Source: JAIBBV01 sp044347745
Lineage (GTDB): Bacteria; Bdellovibrionota_C; UBA2361; JAFLCA01
DNA length: 15,595 nucleotides
Direction: 5' to 3'
Assembly: GCA_044347745.1 (NCBI GenBank)
Contig: JBIKUD010000054.1
Coordinates: 1-15,595, forward strand
Shown piece after piece: positions 7,141 through 15,018 of this stretch (position 1 is the first letter of the stretch; every line of letters begins with the position of its first letter). The notes beneath the pieces were generated by a model. It was not told where the DNA came from and searched no databases. It saw only the letters and a list, made by a program, of their open reading frames with translations. The translations under genes and the position numbers were made by a program.

Positions 7141-7514
7141 AGTGATTGTTCAATCGTGCTGGGCCTGGTCCATATAAACAGCAGCACTCCGATTAAAACA
7201 ACATCTGTACCCACAATTACCCAATAAGGAGTACCTAAGACCACTAACAAAAAAGCAGCCAGAAGGATCATTCCCGTAGCCATCAATTTAGGATGAATGC
7301 GAATTACCTGATACTCCTCCCACTCGCAAATGATTGGACCAAATTTGGGGCAGGTCCGCAAAAGTTGGTGAAGTCGAGGAGAGCCCTTCGAGAAAAAATA
7401 GGCCCCCAGCAGCATAAAACAGGTAGTAGGCATTACAGGCAACAACATCCCGATCACGCCCAAAGCGACACTGACCCAACCTGCGAATATGTATACCTGC
7501 CTCATAGCGTCCAA
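7086..7514 (-). CDS. DUF454 / YbaN-family inner membrane protein
   Basis: Small inner-membrane protein of the DUF454 family (E. coli YbaN); molecular function unknown. Diagnostic features are GVIGMLLPVMPTTCFMLLGA (19-38), the FSKGSPRLHQLL stretch (41-52), and CPKFGPIICEWEEY. There are two or three further hydrophobic helices (about 78-94 and 97-115). The basic C-terminal tail (about 120-142) is encoded in the part that overlaps the converging Nudix gene. TTG at 7514 is chosen because AAGGGG lies seven bases upstream; ATG 7505 (139 aa) is the alternative. It follows ygfZ by 21 bases and is probably the last gene of the lepB-ygfZ-ybaN set. Confidence 0.85.
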   Translation of the reverse strand: MDAMRQVYIFAGWVSVALGVIGMLLPVMPTTCFMLLGAYFFSKGSPRLHQLLRTCPKFGPIICEWEEYQVIRIHPKLMATGMILLAAFLLVVLGTPYWVIVGTDVVLIGVLLFIWTRPSTIEQSLQRKESHLSRIRQTESSN

Positions 7515-7535
7515 AAGTATGCCCCTTTTTCTGTC

Positions 7536-8432
7536 CTACTCCAAGCCCTGCAGCTCTCCAGTAGCCAGGCGCAGCGAATTCTTTAGAATTTCTGGGTCAT
7601 TTTTAACGTAGGCTGAGCATAAGAAGCCACTTTCTTTTTGCTTAATCACATACATCACCGTGCCAACTGCCCTTCGGCATTCTGCGTCATCTGCCCTGTA
7701 AATCTGAGCACCTATGGCAGGGCAAGCATCCTGGCTGGCGCTGAAGAACTTTAATAGACGAGGAGTCTTGCCTTGTGAATCGATACGGGCAATCACCTCC
7801 TGGCCAGCATAACAGCCCTTGGTAAAAGAAACTGCCTGCTCCAAACCAGCTTCAAGCAGTATTACATTAGAATTTATTTCATATGGATACATGGACTGCT
7901 TGGCCCGCAAGCGCCGCTCTTGAAACTCACTTTCCGCGCCAGCGATGAACGCAAAATTTTTCAACCAAGTCAAAAAACCCTCCGTCGCATCTGAAGAAAG
8001 CAACACATCAGTACCGAGAGACTCAAGACGTCTCTGTCCGATTGTAAATCCAAATTCAACCATGCAGACATCGCCTGCCTTAGGCTCACCCATTAACCCG
8101 AGAAACGCTTGGCTTGCATCAAGGTGCATTACCTTGAAATGAGTTTCTACTGAAACCTCAACCTGCTCGGTCACTCGAAATCGCAGCAGCGCCGCGCTTA
8201 CCTCTGTTATCGAGCCCCCATCCACCAATAGCAAAAAATCAGCTGGGCCACGACGAAACACCGTAAAATATGCTTCAACTTTGCCCTGAGGGCTGAGAGC
8301 AGCAGCCACAATCGCTTTTTTTTCGGTAGCAAGTCGCACGTCATTACTAAGGCGCGCCTGGAGGTAGCGCTCTGCGTGTTTCCCACTGACTCTCAACACA
8401 TGAGCATTTGTCAGTTCAAAAAATGTGGTCAT
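7536..8432 (-). CDS. ygfZ: Folate-binding Fe-S cluster maintenance protein YgfZ
   Basis: YgfZ/IBA57-type protein that uses tetrahydrofolate in assembly or repair of certain Fe-S enzymes (established for E. coli YgfZ and MiaB). It is related to the glycine cleavage T-protein. The signature KGCYAGQEVIARID (205-218) is intact, including the essential cysteine C207. The preceding YPYEINSNVILLEAGLEQAVSF and the opening LTNAHVLRVSGKHAERYLQ region are also characteristic. The 298-aa length is normal. The ATG overlaps the lepB stop as ATGA (8429-8432), so translation is probably coupled. Pairing with lepB is not a known functional link; it looks like simple operon sharing. Confidence 0.93.
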   Translation of the reverse strand: MTTFFELTNAHVLRVSGKHAERYLQARLSNDVRLATEKKAIVAAALSPQGKVEAYFTVFRRGPADFLLLVDGGSITEVSAALLRFRVTEQVEVSVETHFKVMHLDASQAFLGLMGEPKAGDVCMVEFGFTIGQRRLESLGTDVLLSSDATEGFLTWLKNFAFIAGAESEFQERRLRAKQSMYPYEINSNVILLEAGLEQAVSFTKGCYAGQEVIARIDSQGKTPRLLKFFSASQDACPAIGAQIYRADDAECRRAVGTVMYVIKQKESGFLCSAYVKNDPEILKNSLRLATGELQGLE

Positions 8433-9094
8433 TCAAGAATCGTTCCAATACGAGAAAGTCCGGCCCAGCTCCAATAAATAATGAGAGCTCTTCCCTGAAT
8501 TCGAGAAATCTGGATGAATGGTTCGGTCCAAAATCGAGAATCACGCGAGTGATCTCGATTATCCCCCAAGAGCATCACATGGCCTTCCGGAACCACCGCC
8601 GGACCAAAATCTGCATCAAATGTTCGCTCAAAATCCCAGCGGGCATATTCTTCAGCGAGAGGAACTCCATTAATAAGCACTTTAGTGTCCCGAACTTCAA
8701 CTGTTTCCCCAGGCAACGCGACCACTCGTTTTATGAGATTAATCGCGGAATCATCTTCTGGCGTTTGTGGATCATCGGGTCGAGTAAAAACTACAATATC
8801 AGCACGCTGAGGCTCCGCGTAATTCAGCACGGCATGTGTAAGAAGCGGCAATCGGAACCCATACGACAATTTACTAACGAGTATGTGATCTCCCTCTTTA
8901 AGGGTCGGATACATCGAGAGAGAAGGAATTCGAAATGCTTCAATAAGCGACGCCCTAAGAATAAAGGCGGCAATGAGAAACAATATCAGGGTCTTTATAA
9001 ATGAGAAGATTTCCGAGAGGTCGGCTTTTGCTTTTCCTACGGTAGGACCAGATGGAGGGGGCGTTGGAGACTGCTTATTTTGTATAGGTTCCAT
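8429..9094 (-). CDS. lepB: Signal peptidase I
   Basis: Membrane serine protease that removes signal peptides from exported proteins at the outer face of the inner membrane, using a Ser/Lys dyad. Counting from an upstream TTG at 9130, the membrane anchor is about 40-62, followed by FRIPSLSMYPTL with nucleophile S72. NLIKRVVALPGETVEV follows with general base K134, and box E is GDNRDHSRDSRFW (189-201). Only one N-terminal anchor is seen, as in most bacteria outside enterics (E. coli has two). A Pro-rich cytoplasmic tail precedes it. The start is uncertain: ATG 9094 (221 aa) and TTG 9130 (233 aa) both lack a well-spaced ribosome site. It stands just downstream of the terminator closing the rpmH operon, so it should have its own promoter in 9095-9165, though none is clear. 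Confidence 0.94.
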   Translation of the reverse strand: MEPIQNKQSPTPPPSGPTVGKAKADLSEIFSFIKTLILFLIAAFILRASLIEAFRIPSLSMYPTLKEGDHILVSKLSYGFRLPLLTHAVLNYAEPQRADIVVFTRPDDPQTPEDDSAINLIKRVVALPGETVEVRDTKVLINGVPLAEEYARWDFERTFDADFGPAVVPEGHVMLLGDNRDHSRDSRFWTEPFIQISRIQGRALIIYWSWAGLSRIGTILE

Positions 9095-9165
9095 GGGCGG
9101 AATTCTGGCATGCCTACCTCGGTCGAACAAGCTTAGGCTGCAAACGCCAGCTCCTCAGGCACTAG

Positions 9166-9202
9166 AAAATAAAAAGCCGGATCTAAGTAATGATCCGGCT
9201 TT
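9166..9202 (-). terminator. Intrinsic terminator of the rpmH-to-unknown operon
   Basis: A perfect 11-base-pair stem (AAAGCCGGATC 9173-9183 with GATCCGGCTTT 9192-9202) has an 8-base loop. On the minus strand it is followed by TTATTTTC, giving a U-rich tail. The + strand side has no T-run, so it acts leftward. It lies about 97 bases past the stop of the 107-aa gene and separates that operon from lepB. Confidence 0.9.
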
Positions 9203-9298
9203 GAAAACTGAGGCATTTGACTTTAGCTACGTAACACTATCCCTTCTGTACACTGAGCTCCTGGTTAAGCGTAGTTTAACTTTATCCTTCCCCAAGGA

Positions 9299-9622
9299 TT
9301 AAGCATTAAACTGTTGGCGCTTACCGAACACCACCGTACTGCAGTCAACTTCAAGTCCGCTGTCTTTAGACTTAACTGTTGAAACAAAAATTCCTGGTTC
9401 AAATGAGCGCTCTTTAAGCAAATCTACTTTAGCTTGTTCCGGAATAGACATGTGCGCTTTTATGGAGAAATTGATTTCGACTAGCACGCTTCCAGGCGTT
9501 TCATCCAATATCTTTGTAATCATTCCGTAAATTGGATAGGTTTGCCCAATCTCAACTTCGCCACTGGTAACTTCCAGGCCGAATTTTTCGAAGAAATTTA
9601 ACTCTTTTCCTTCATTTTCCAT
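9299..9622 (-). CDS. Unrecognised small beta-rich protein (107 aa)
   Basis: I do not recognise this family. The product is acidic, with no signal peptide, membrane helix or cysteine pair. After an N-terminal charged helix-like part (ENEGKELNFFEKFG), it alternates beta strands and turns (QTYPIYGMITKIL, SVLVEINFSIKAHM, FEPGIFVSTVK, LEVDCSTVVFGK), a pattern resembling a small OB-like or SH3-like barrel; this is inference only. Start: ATG 9622 is chosen because AAGGTGAT (9627-9634), a near-perfect anti-16S match, precedes it properly. The reading frame stays open upstream to 9688, but that part looks non-coding. It is the last gene before the terminator and follows the amidase by about 130 bases, in an operon of ribosome, tRNA and membrane-insertion genes. 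A nucleic-acid or ribosome-related role is a guess. Confidence 0.7.
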   Translation of the reverse strand: MENEGKELNFFEKFGLEVTSGEVEIGQTYPIYGMITKILDETPGSVLVEINFSIKAHMSIPEQAKVDLLKERSFEPGIFVSTVKSKDSGLEVDCSTVVFGKRQQFNA

Positions 9623-9626
9623 GAGC

Positions 9627-9634
9627 ATCACCTT
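9627..9634 (-). promoter_or_regulatory. Shine-Dalgarno setting the start of the 107-aa gene
   Basis: Minus-strand AAGGTGAT matches the extended Shine-Dalgarno sequence (AGGTGAT, complementary to the 16S 3' end) and ends four bases before ATG 9622. It favours this start over ATG 9628, which it overlaps. Confidence 0.6.
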
Positions 9635-9751
9635 TTTGTTAAAACTACTACAAAAACCAATTTGCGAAAAACCGAATTGAAACTGCAAACGTAACGTACA
9701 CCCACATATCAGCAGGAGCCTTAATTTTGCTTCAGAAATTCAAACGACGAT

Positions 9752-10921
9752 CTAAAGAGCAAAGCAATTCAATAACTTAGAGCAGTTATCTGCCACCACG
9801 AGCATTTGCGATTCTTGCCCGGGCGAACCAAGCAACTGGGCGCTAAAGCAATTTTCAGCGGTTGGCGCACAGGCCTGTGTTGGAAATGCCAGCGCAGGAA
9901 GCTCAAGTATGTTTGCGAGCGCAAGAAATATATTTGATGGAACAAGCTCGCGCTCATCCAATGATTTTTGGGTTGGAACGCCACCAGGCAACGTAGGCGT
10001 GATAAAAAAGTCCGAACCAGAGAGCGTCGAGCAGAGCTTATTTTTCAGATCAGTGACTTCCTGTTCGGCCTCTCTATTTTTCTCGGCGCTCATTTTTTCG
10101 GCACGAACAAGTACAGCCTTAGCGGCAGCAGGAAAATCAGCAGCACGATTCAAAAAAGGAGCTAAGGCTTCAGCCATTGCAGTCACAGCTAGCGGTTTAC
10201 GTAACTCAAGTGCTCTTCCAAAAATAGGCTCCAACTCCTTAAGTTCAAACTTCTTTTGTAGCTTTGTGCAAAGTGACTCAAAATGTACCCGCGCCTTCTC
10301 CGGCATTTTCCCAAGTTCCGAACTATGAGGTACCCACAATTTTATCTGCGCGGACTCAGCAGTTTTGATTCGACTCTTTCCAAGCTGTAAGACTACTCGG
10401 CTTAAGATATCAAAACTTTTTGCAAAGACACCTAGAGAATCCAGTTTCCCGTAGGTAAAAGCACCTCTACAAGGAGCCCATTCGGCACTCAACTTAAACC
10501 CAAATATACCAAGCGTGGCCGCTGGCCCTCGAATACTTCCACCAAAATCAGTTCCTAAACCAAACTCTGCTTCATCCAAAGCAACCGCAATTGCTGATCC
10601 AGTACTTGATCCAAGAGGGGAGAGCTCGGTATCAAAAGGATGAAACATTGATCCAAAATATCGATTCTGCCCTCGATAATTAGCGCATAATTCGTCTAAA
10701 TTAGTGCTTGCGATACAAGTAGCCCCCGCCTGCTCAAGTACTTCAACTATCCATGCGCTTTTTTCTACCCGCTCAAAAAGGGGCGGCTGAATTCCTAGGG
10801 AAAGCGGCTGGTCTTTGATGCCGATATTATCTTTCACCACGAACCGGAGGCCAGAAAGTGGGCCGCTCTGCGAAGGAGTCACGCTTGAGTAGCGCCGAAT
10901 ATATATAGGATTCTGCGTCAA
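9752..10921 (-). CDS. Amidase-signature family protein, short form
   Basis: Member of the amidase signature family (GatA, fatty-acid amide hydrolase, malonamidase), which hydrolyses or transfers amides with a Ser-cisSer-Lys triad. All three residues are present: K30 in RFVVKDN, cis-Ser S105 in LGSSTGS, and nucleophile S129 in GTDFGGSIRGPA. The 24-residue gap between the serines is the standard one. At 389 aa it is 60-100 residues shorter than typical GatA, and the middle/C-terminal part is divergent, so it should not be called GatA; no gatB or gatC is nearby. Substrate unknown. TTG 10921 is supported by GGAG six bases upstream (10928-10931). It begins 19 bases after mnmE and ends about 130 bases before the 107-aa gene. 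No signal peptide, so it is likely cytoplasmic. Confidence 0.85.
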   Translation of the reverse strand: MTQNPIYIRRYSSVTPSQSGPLSGLRFVVKDNIGIKDQPLSLGIQPPLFERVEKSAWIVEVLEQAGATCIASTNLDELCANYRGQNRYFGSMFHPFDTELSPLGSSTGSAIAVALDEAEFGLGTDFGGSIRGPAATLGIFGFKLSAEWAPCRGAFTYGKLDSLGVFAKSFDILSRVVLQLGKSRIKTAESAQIKLWVPHSSELGKMPEKARVHFESLCTKLQKKFELKELEPIFGRALELRKPLAVTAMAEALAPFLNRAADFPAAAKAVLVRAEKMSAEKNREAEQEVTDLKNKLCSTLSGSDFFITPTLPGGVPTQKSLDERELVPSNIFLALANILELPALAFPTQACAPTAENCFSAQLLGSPGQESQMLVVADNCSKLLNCFAL

Positions 10922-10940
10922 TTCTGACTCCGAGCAAACA

Positions 10941-12323
10941 TCATTTGCCGATACAAAACTTAGAGAATATTCTGCCTAAAATATCCTCGGTATACGTTTT
11001 CCCAACAAGCTCCTCTAATGAGTGCAAAGCCAGCCGTAACTCACTACTCACCAGCTCTATTGGCATCTTTTGCTGTATCGCGGCAAGTGCTCGCTCAAGC
11101 GCATCGGCACAGTGTGCTAGACAAATACGATGCCGCTCATTCGTCACAACCTGGTTCGCTTGCCCTGTATCAGTGGAGCCTCCTCGAACCTCATCAACTA
11201 AAGCAGAGATTAAGGCGTCAAAGCCACTTTTGTTTTTGACTGAAAGGTAGAAATTTTGCGCGCATAAACTCGACTCACAAAAATGGGTGGCAAACGCGTT
11301 CGAGTTTAAATCTATTTTATTTGTAACCATCCATATTTTTTTGGATTTAGGTTTCACTGACTCTAGCACTGTTCGCCATGAATTATCAGTATCACCGGCA
11401 TCAACCACAAAAAGGACCAGGTCCGCCCAGGCGAGCCTCTCTTTTGCGAGCTCAACTCCAATTTTTTCTACCGGATCTTCAGATTGAGATAAGCCAGCAG
11501 AGTCACAAAAAACAAATCGATAGCCTTCATAGGTAGCTGATTCCTCTATGAGGTCCCGTGTTGTCCCAGATATGGGAGATACGATTGCCCGCTCGGTGCC
11601 GAGAAGCACATTAAGCAAACTTGACTTGCCCGCATTAGGCTTACCACATAAAAGCACTCGAAAACCTTCTCTTACAAGGTGACCATAGCGATAGGTTGCA
11701 ATCAGTTTATCAAGTAACTGCTTCGCACCTTGAAGCTTCTGACTAAGAAGGCTCAACGCATCTGGCTCAATTTCCTCTTCAGGAAAATCAATGTGGGCCT
11801 CTATTTCAGCAAGTACATCTCGAAGGGGTTCTCCAATTTGAGTAACAAGACCGCTAAATCTACCCCTTAGTTGCTCATGAGCTAACTTAAGAGACTCCTC
11901 TCCAGTTGCACTCACCAGGTCGCCGACCGCCTCAGCCTGAACGAGGTCAAGCTTACCATTCAAAAAAGCACGCTTGGTAAACTCCCCAGGCTCTGCTGGC
12001 GAGATACCAAACGCAAAGAGGGAGCGCAGCACTTTCTGAACAAGCGCTGGGCTACCATGAAATTGAAATTCAGCGACATCCTCACCCGTGTAGCTATGCG
12101 GCGCCGGCATAAAAACAGCCATTGCGGTGTCAATTTCAACTGTACTTTTATGGTCAATAATATGTCCAAGGACCAAATATCTAGGCTTATCTACCGGAGA
12201 AATCTTCGATCGAAAAAGTGCCCGCAGCGCTTGCCGCGCTCGCGGGCCACTCATACGAACTACTGCTACTCCGGCGGGTGCTGGTGCAGTGGCTAAAGCA
12301 GCGATAGTCGAAAGGGAGCTCAT
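10941..12323 (-). CDS. mnmE: tRNA modification GTPase MnmE
   Basis: Works with MnmG to install the carboxymethylaminomethyl group at C5 of wobble uridine (U34) in certain tRNAs. The N-terminal folate-binding domain (1 to about 120) begins TIAALATAPAPAGVAVVRMSG. A helical part and an inserted G domain follow, with G1 GKPNAGKS (227-234), G2 GTTRD (253-257), G3 DSAGL (274-278, Ser where Thr is commoner) and G4 NKID (335-338). It ends in the diagnostic FCIGK, carrying the catalytic cysteine C457. The 460-aa length is normal. It starts 34 bases after yidC. mnmG, its partner and frequent neighbour, is not in the window. Confidence 0.97.
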   Translation of the reverse strand: MSSLSTIAALATAPAPAGVAVVRMSGPRARQALRALFRSKISPVDKPRYLVLGHIIDHKSTVEIDTAMAVFMPAPHSYTGEDVAEFQFHGSPALVQKVLRSLFAFGISPAEPGEFTKRAFLNGKLDLVQAEAVGDLVSATGEESLKLAHEQLRGRFSGLVTQIGEPLRDVLAEIEAHIDFPEEEIEPDALSLLSQKLQGAKQLLDKLIATYRYGHLVREGFRVLLCGKPNAGKSSLLNVLLGTERAIVSPISGTTRDLIEESATYEGYRFVFCDSAGLSQSEDPVEKIGVELAKERLAWADLVLFVVDAGDTDNSWRTVLESVKPKSKKIWMVTNKIDLNSNAFATHFCESSLCAQNFYLSVKNKSGFDALISALVDEVRGGSTDTGQANQVVTNERHRICLAHCADALERALAAIQQKMPIELVSSELRLALHSLEELVGKTYTEDILGRIFSKFCIGK

Positions 12324-12357
12324 CGTAATCGTTCGCCGTTTAAAGCCTGAGCACCCA

Positions 12358-14127
12358 CTAAATAATGGTCAAGCACCAACCAAATGCAAAAATCAGCACA
12401 CTTGCCACAATAGTGGCCTGGAAAGGCGTGACACTTCGGCTTGTCCTCAAAGTTACCTGCTGAACGATAGAAATCACGTTATTCACAAGCCAATAAAGCA
12501 CCAACCCGGCAGGGAAAGGGAAAATGACGAACATGACCGTAAAGATGATGGGCATCATCAGCATCACCTTTCGCTGCGTTTCGTCGCCCGTCATTGGTGT
12601 CGTTGCTTGCTGCACATACATACTGGCGCCCATAAGCAGCACCATAACCGGAACAGGTAGTCCGAATACATGCAAAGCCTCGGCCGCAGAAAGGTCATTA
12701 ATCCACAACGCAAAAGGTGCGTGTCTTAACTCAATTGAATACAGCAGGGCATTGTATAACCCGAGAAAAACAGGAAGCTGGATTAAAATTGGAAAACAGC
12801 CACCCATTGGGTTGACGCCACGCTTTTTATAAAGTGCCATCATTTCTTGATTAAGCTGCGTGGCATCTTTAATTCGCTCCCTGAGTGCTTTTATCTCAGG
12901 CTGCAAATCCTGCATCGCCTTCATCGACTGAAAACTTGCTTTGGTCAGTGGCAAAAAGAGCGCCTTAATTACAAGCGTCAGCAAAATAATTGCCAATCCC
13001 CAATTTCCAAGCAAATTATGAAATGACCTAAGCAGCCAAATCAGCGGAAATGCCAAGAATGAAAACCAGCCTAGGTCGACATTACGGTGCAATTCAAAAC
13101 CAAGGCCGCCCAGCACATCCGAATCTTTTGGACCTGCATACACACTATACTTAGCCGATTGAGGCGCACCTGGGGCTCGCACAAAGAACACATTTTTCTC
13201 AACACCTATAGGAAAGCTAGTGACGGCTTCCTGCGGTACCACCGTGGCCATAAAATATTTGCCGCCGAAAGACACCCAGCGATTTGGCCCAAGATCCTGA
13301 ACTGGACGACCAGAGTTTTTAGCCTCCTTATCTACCTCCTGAATCATCAAATGCTTAAGTTTTCCAAGATCATTTAGGTGCGTGAACTGGAGCGCATCGA
13401 ACTGATCAATCATCTTTGCATCTGAAACATAGTGGGCCCATTCGAGCGCAATTTTCTCACCCGAAGGACTTGGAGCACTAAGGTTGACCTCAACATCAAA
13501 AAGATAGGTGCCAGGTTTAAAGGTAATTATTTTCTGAATGCCAATTTTGTTAGGCAAAGTACCCTGAAGCACCAGCCTCAGGCTCGCATCAGCGACAAGA
13601 GTGAACGTATTATTTTCTCGCTCAACCCCTTCGCTAACACTTGCCAATTGATAAACAACAAAATCATCTCGAACATTGCCAACGCTCACGCCGAGAGGCA
13701 AAGGAGCTCCCTCAGATTTCGAAACCATATCAACGCGAGCATCTTCATTTAATTTGCTGCGATAATCGTTCAATAGAAAGCTTTCGAGACGCCCTCCAAG
13801 CAGAGCTATTTGAATAAGCCCTTGTGGAGTACGAACCGTCAAGGAACCTGCAGCCTGCAACTCCGAAGGATTAGGGAAGCGCCCTTGGTTAGTTGACACA
13901 GCGGCGAAAGGGACTGAAACAACATCACCTGCTGCTGGTGCTTGTATAACCTGAGGCACAGAGCCCCCTGTAACCGAAGTTCCCGAACTCTGAGAGGCCT
14001 GCGGCATACTCTGGGTGACCGGAGCATTTGGAACAGGGCGGGTGGCTGGAGCCAAAAAGAGTTCTGAGTACACCATAATGACTACGATGCACAAAAAAAC
14101 GGCAATGGCGGTACGTTTATCTTCCAT
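12358..14127 (-). CDS. yidC: Membrane protein insertase YidC
   Basis: Inner-membrane insertase that places proteins in the membrane alone or with SecYEG. Layout: N-terminal helix (about 7-26), a Ser/Pro/Gln-rich linker (28-85), a periplasmic beta-sandwich domain (about 90-345), then the conserved core with helices near 352-372, 376-396, 444-465, 490-506 and 521-556. The cytoplasmic hairpin QDLQPEIKALRERI, NPMGGCFPILIQLP and ELRHAPFALWINDLS are near-identical to family consensus. The hydrophilic-groove arginine (R366 in E. coli) is lysine here (K388 in TLVIKALFLPLTK). After the last core helix, residues 569-589 form another hydrophobic stretch (TIVASVLIFAFGW) that ends the protein; the usual ending is a basic tail. 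The ATG at 14127 is 10 bases after yidD. Confidence 0.97.
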   Translation of the reverse strand: MEDKRTAIAVFLCIVVIMVYSELFLAPATRPVPNAPVTQSMPQASQSSGTSVTGGSVPQVIQAPAAGDVVSVPFAAVSTNQGRFPNPSELQAAGSLTVRTPQGLIQIALLGGRLESFLLNDYRSKLNEDARVDMVSKSEGAPLPLGVSVGNVRDDFVVYQLASVSEGVERENNTFTLVADASLRLVLQGTLPNKIGIQKIITFKPGTYLFDVEVNLSAPSPSGEKIALEWAHYVSDAKMIDQFDALQFTHLNDLGKLKHLMIQEVDKEAKNSGRPVQDLGPNRWVSFGGKYFMATVVPQEAVTSFPIGVEKNVFFVRAPGAPQSAKYSVYAGPKDSDVLGGLGFELHRNVDLGWFSFLAFPLIWLLRSFHNLLGNWGLAIILLTLVIKALFLPLTKASFQSMKAMQDLQPEIKALRERIKDATQLNQEMMALYKKRGVNPMGGCFPILIQLPVFLGLYNALLYSIELRHAPFALWINDLSAAEALHVFGLPVPVMVLLMGASMYVQQATTPMTGDETQRKVMLMMPIIFTVMFVIFPFPAGLVLYWLVNNVISIVQQVTLRTSRSVTPFQATIVASVLIFAFGWCLTII

Positions 14128-14137
14128 GATCCAATTC

Positions 14138-14425
14138 TTATTTTTTCTTTACTGGTGGCACAGGATCTAAACCTCCCTGGAACCACGGATTACATCGCAC
14201 AACTCTTTTTGCGGCTAAAAGACAACCACAGAAAAAGCCGTGCTTTTCGATCGCTTCGAGGGCATAGTCGGAACAATACGGCTCAAACCGACACCGTTGC
14301 CCAAGGAACGGAGAGATGAGTAGTTTATAGGCATGATGAAGGCCTCGAGCAAGCATCAGGGCAAATTTATTGATAAGTTCAGCCACTCTTTTTATCCCAA
14401 AGATGTGAGGCTCATAGAATTCCAA
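14138..14425 (-). CDS. yidD: Membrane protein insertion efficiency factor YidD
   Basis: Small amphipathic inner-membrane protein that assists YidC-dependent insertion. The conserved core is present: YKLLISPFLGQRCRFEPYCS, DYALEAIEKHG, KRVVRCNPWFQGGLDPVPP, with the cysteine pair of the RCRFEPYCS motif. The 95-aa form from TTG 14425, which has GGAAG four bases upstream, is a little longer than the usual 70-85. Starting at ATG 14359 gives a more typical 73 aa that begins right at the conserved helix, but has no ribosome site. It lies between rnpA and yidC as in most bacteria. Confidence 0.95.
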   Translation of the reverse strand: MEFYEPHIFGIKRVAELINKFALMLARGLHHAYKLLISPFLGQRCRFEPYCSDYALEAIEKHGFFCGCLLAAKRVVRCNPWFQGGLDPVPPVKKK

Positions 14426-14462
14426 TATGCTTCCAATGAGCGCAGTTGTAGCCCCACAAAAT

Positions 14463-14837
14463 CTAAGGTCTTAATAGCCCCAGTCTTGCGAAGCTGCTTC
14501 GCAGCTCTTTCTCTGCAGCAGCCAAGTCAAAACCAACCGAATCCTGCCTTGCTATTACAACAATATCCGCAGAACGGGTAAACTCAGGCGCCAACACTCG
14601 AAAGACTTCCCGCACATACCTCTTAATTAAGTTACGAACCACGGCCCGCTTATCGATTTTAAGTGTCACTGTGATGCCGATTCGAGATCTGGCAAAGTCC
14701 GTATTCAAAGCCAGCACCAAAAAACCCCGCCCGTAAGATTTTAGGCTCTCCCCTGAACGTTGCTGTACCCTGTTAAAATCTCGTTTAGATTTTAAACGAG
14801 CGGATGGAGGCAATCTGTACTGAGCTTTAGTTGGCAA
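14463..14837 (-). CDS. rnpA: Ribonuclease P protein component
   Basis: Protein subunit of RNase P, which binds the catalytic RNA and helps cut the 5' leader from pre-tRNA. The signature is intact: RIGITVTLKIDKRAVVRN followed by LIKRYVREVFR, containing the conserved RNxxKR element. The opening LPPSARLKSKRDFNRV is typical (F and R in the substrate cleft). Two in-frame TTG codons compete: 14837 has GAGGGG exactly six bases upstream (14844-14849), whereas at 14843 the same site would abut the codon, so 14837 is preferred (124 aa). It follows rpmH after about 180 bases containing a hairpin. Confidence 0.95.
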   Translation of the reverse strand: MPTKAQYRLPPSARLKSKRDFNRVQQRSGESLKSYGRGFLVLALNTDFARSRIGITVTLKIDKRAVVRNLIKRYVREVFRVLAPEFTRSADIVVIARQDSVGFDLAAAEKELRSSFARLGLLRP

Positions 14838-14843
14838 ATTCAA

Positions 14844-14849
14844 CCCCTC
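14844..14849 (-). promoter_or_regulatory. Shine-Dalgarno deciding the rnpA TTG start
   Basis: Minus-strand GAGGGG ends six bases before TTG 14837 and touches TTG 14843, so it supports the inner start. Confidence 0.6.
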
Positions 14850-14879
14850 GCGCTGACTGTGCTTATCAGGGCACTAAGC

Positions 14880-14909
14880 GCTAAAACGGGGCCTATAAGA
14901 GCCCCGTTT
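14880..14909 (-). terminator. Hairpin between rpmH and rnpA (weak terminator or attenuator)
   Basis: A perfect 9-base-pair, G+C-centred stem (AAACGGGGC 14884-14892 with GCCCCGTTT 14901-14909) encloses an 8-base loop. On the minus strand only four Ts follow before AGCGC. This is weak for full termination but suits partial read-through that would keep rpmH transcripts more abundant than those of rnpA and beyond. The spacer 14910-15018 shows no other gene or RNA I recognise. Confidence 0.55.
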
Positions 14910-15018
14910 CAAAATCCAGTGAACTGTATTCAAGCTAATAGGTCCGTATAAAACTTAGGCCGCAGTAACCAATTGTTTCGTATCGAATTACAGCGGCAAA
15001 GAATTACAACAACGGATA

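Noticed and set aside
8408..9004. 198-codon + strand reading frame opposite lepB
   Set aside because: It lies wholly antisense to lepB, whose catalytic motifs are intact. The product is low in recognisable structure.
9284..9299. Small hairpin ATCCTT-CCCC-AAGGAT at the stop of the 107-aa gene
   Set aside because: Only six pairs and no U-run on the minus strand; the real terminator is at 9202-9166.
9752..10921. Calling the amidase GatA
   Set aside because: It is 60-100 residues too short, divergent after the triad, and has no gatB or gatC beside it.
12127..12660. 177-codon + strand reading frame across the mnmE/yidC junction
   Set aside because: Antisense to two clear genes; His/Arg-rich shadow composition.
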